A stretch of DNA of 6,689 bases. It comes from Chloroflexota bacterium (GTDB taxonomy: Bacteria; Chloroflexota; Dehalococcoidia; Dehalococcoidales; UBA2162). Positions 6,501 through 6,689 of this stretch are shown here, piece after piece. Where the stretch lies: assembly GCA_016193545.1 (NCBI GenBank), contig JACPSA010000073.1, positions 1 through 6,689 of the forward strand, given 5' to 3'. The first letter of the stretch is position 1; every line of letters begins with the position of its first letter. The notes beneath the pieces are model-generated. The model saw only the letters and a list, made by a program, of their open reading frames with translations. It had not been told where the DNA came from and ran no database searches. Made by a program: the position numbers and the translations under genes.

Positions 6501-6607
6501 CATTTGACTTCGTCAGGGGTAGCTGCTGCCGGGCTGGGGATTAAGTTGAGCAAGCCCAGCAGCAAGGTCAGTGTTAAAGCTATGCCGGTGATTTTTGACT
6601 GCGCCAT
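3572..6607 (-). CDS. Large cell-surface Asp-box (BNR-like) propeller protein with FN3-like domains, proline stalk and C-terminal membrane anchor
   Basis: The product is 1011 residues. Residues 1-29 form a signal peptide (K5, hydrophobic core, likely cleavage near AAA-TPDE). Residues of about 35-740 form a sortilin/Ycf48-like beta-propeller region with eight Asp-box-like turns. Well-formed ones start at S85 (STDAGHSW), S126, S341 (SKDSGTSW), T389 and S495; weaker ones lie near 443, 537 and 582. Between them recurs a blade phrase such as AISPGYGQDRTLLVG (559-573) and AVSPNYSQDSTLFML (415-429). Two fibronectin-III-like domains follow (about 745-836 and 846-938). Next come a proline-rich stalk (945-980, with seven prolines at 964-970), a hydrophobic helix (about 982-1006) and the tail RRS. 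It should be exported and held on the outer face of the membrane with the propeller outward. I see no sialidase catalytic set and assign no enzyme activity; binding or adhesion is likelier. The promoter lies only 6 bases upstream of the ATG, with no ribosome binding site. Confidence 0.88.
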   Translation of the reverse strand: MAQSKITGIALTLTLLLGLLNLIPSPAAATPDEVKWSRVNIPAEGEPGNWLLASGSDVQHLTMTADGTLYAYANPTGTSYTLFKSTDAGHSWAATGKVTDAIVDIATAPGDASVIYYATTANVYKSADAGKSFSLLPLNPGGAGSNNVQITAIDVTRVDNNNTIAVATRDTDAAQYGGIYLLDENKPFSGWLSTNLGNYDAYAIAFSPNFPADHQLVAVVTDEVDTSVTTRISDKNWGTTIGNARITALVPISATIAFPDDYDAPIEDYALFVGLATGSNNGDVYMVNGMRAPGSSAATDLNIGAIYNLSNIDVTGLAVSGNTTRASLLAGSASSTQVYISKDSGTSWTRSRQKPTGQSKTWLLMAPDFITNRRAYAATSGTESAFSYTMDGGVTWKQTSLIDTKISPNGIIDLAVSPNYSQDSTLFMLTFDAEHIEHSLWRSLNDGTKWERILTSTLASASSLNMVGLSLQYGSGSQLVFLSGNSGSTPFIWQSTDKGQTFTRLSAPLPVDIWTVVNDNTLFLGIYDGSNGLVYRTNNGGLSYSTNTTVGNQPLQSIAISPGYGQDRTLLVGNTNGWVYWSKDDGSSFERLGQQLPPSPATPGNITVAFDPRFSSNKTVYAASAVQTTTASKERIYRFIIGKSNTWESVDSTLPIGSMLSQLMVSDNETLYTTNSQPVDTVNKKGGLERSLNPIYPLGPTFETVTRGLDDGATLSGLWLRSNQLWSIDTQNTRVMTYNDSLARPVALTSPLNEAQGTGTGNIILNWETLKGATKYKWQLSYDTNFSAVPAQFEGETTGSSARLPALETATIYHWRVRATEPVLSPWSDKRSFTTSLGTIGTAVTAPELYSPEAGARGVALKPIFQWSAIAGAESYELLVSTDASFSNPTILKIGNYALPATAWQSTTGLDYGTTYYWKVRASGSNSSSAWSAVGAFTTESTAAPPSPPSEPPSPAPLLQPSAPPPPPPPAQLPAQPIFPEWTIFMVAALLFTIVILLITLLLLVAGMRRS

Positions 6608-6613
6608 ATGGCG

Positions 6614-6642
6614 ATTTTAATCTGCCATCAAGGGGAAGTCAA
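6614..6642 (-). promoter_or_regulatory. Promoter predicting a leaderless mRNA for the surface protein
   Basis: Read on the minus strand, the -35 is TTGACT (6637-6642) and the -10 is TAAAAT (6614-6619), separated by 17 bases; each matches consensus at 5 of 6 positions. Only 6 bases (6608-6613) separate the -10 from the A of the ATG at 6607, so transcription should begin at or next to the start codon. No Shine-Dalgarno sequence is present there, which fits leaderless translation. Confidence 0.6.
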
Positions 6643-6689
6643 CATGACACGTGGAAAAGATCGTGTTTTCTCTTAGTTGATAAACAACC

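Noticed and set aside
6647..6666. ACACG...CGTGT inverted repeat and CACGTG palindrome upstream of the surface-protein promoter
   Set aside because: The stem is only 5 pairs with a 10-base loop and cannot be told from chance.

Overview
The window looks like chromosomal DNA from an uncultured bacterium. My best guess is the Chloroflexota, class Dehalococcoidia or a near relative. This is an inference from three things. One is a very large secreted Asp-box propeller protein that ends in a proline stalk and a single membrane anchor. The second is the wording of the metallo-beta-lactamase-fold protein. The third is a C/G-rich interspersed hairpin repeat between genes. I saw no rRNA, tRNA, CRISPR array, transposase or phage gene.

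Layout, left to right. Positions 58-297 (minus strand) hold a short, AT-rich gene for a small three-helix membrane protein with its own promoter and a strong ribosome binding site. It is divergent from the next gene across about 190 bases that carry both promoters and a palindrome. Positions 486-1118 (plus) encode a UlaG-like/COG2220 MBL-fold hydrolase with an altered metal motif. Positions 1212-2027 (plus) encode a divergent DUF1445 / D-glutamate cyclase-like protein, 93 bases downstream and possibly co-transcribed. The 265 bases after it (2028-2292) hold no credible gene. Their right part is a 131-base palindromic, MITE-like repeat made of three tight hairpins inside imperfect terminal inverted repeats (2180-2310).

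The right half is on the minus strand. Positions 2293-3498 encode an OFA-type major facilitator transporter. Its stop codon and last five codons lie inside the repeat, so the protein has apparently lost its twelfth helix. Positions 3572-6607 encode a 1011-residue cell-surface protein: signal peptide, eight Asp-box-like repeats, two fibronectin-III-like domains, proline stalk and C-terminal transmembrane anchor. Its promoter lies so close to the ATG that the mRNA is predicted to be leaderless.

The genes do not form an obvious pathway. A DUF1445 protein and a hydrolase could take part in small-acid (for example 5-oxoproline/D-glutamate) turnover, and an OFA-type carrier could move organic acids, but nothing in the sequence proves a link. 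The window is mostly ordinary. The points most worth checking are the repeat-truncated transporter, the leaderless surface-protein gene and the altered metal site of the hydrolase.
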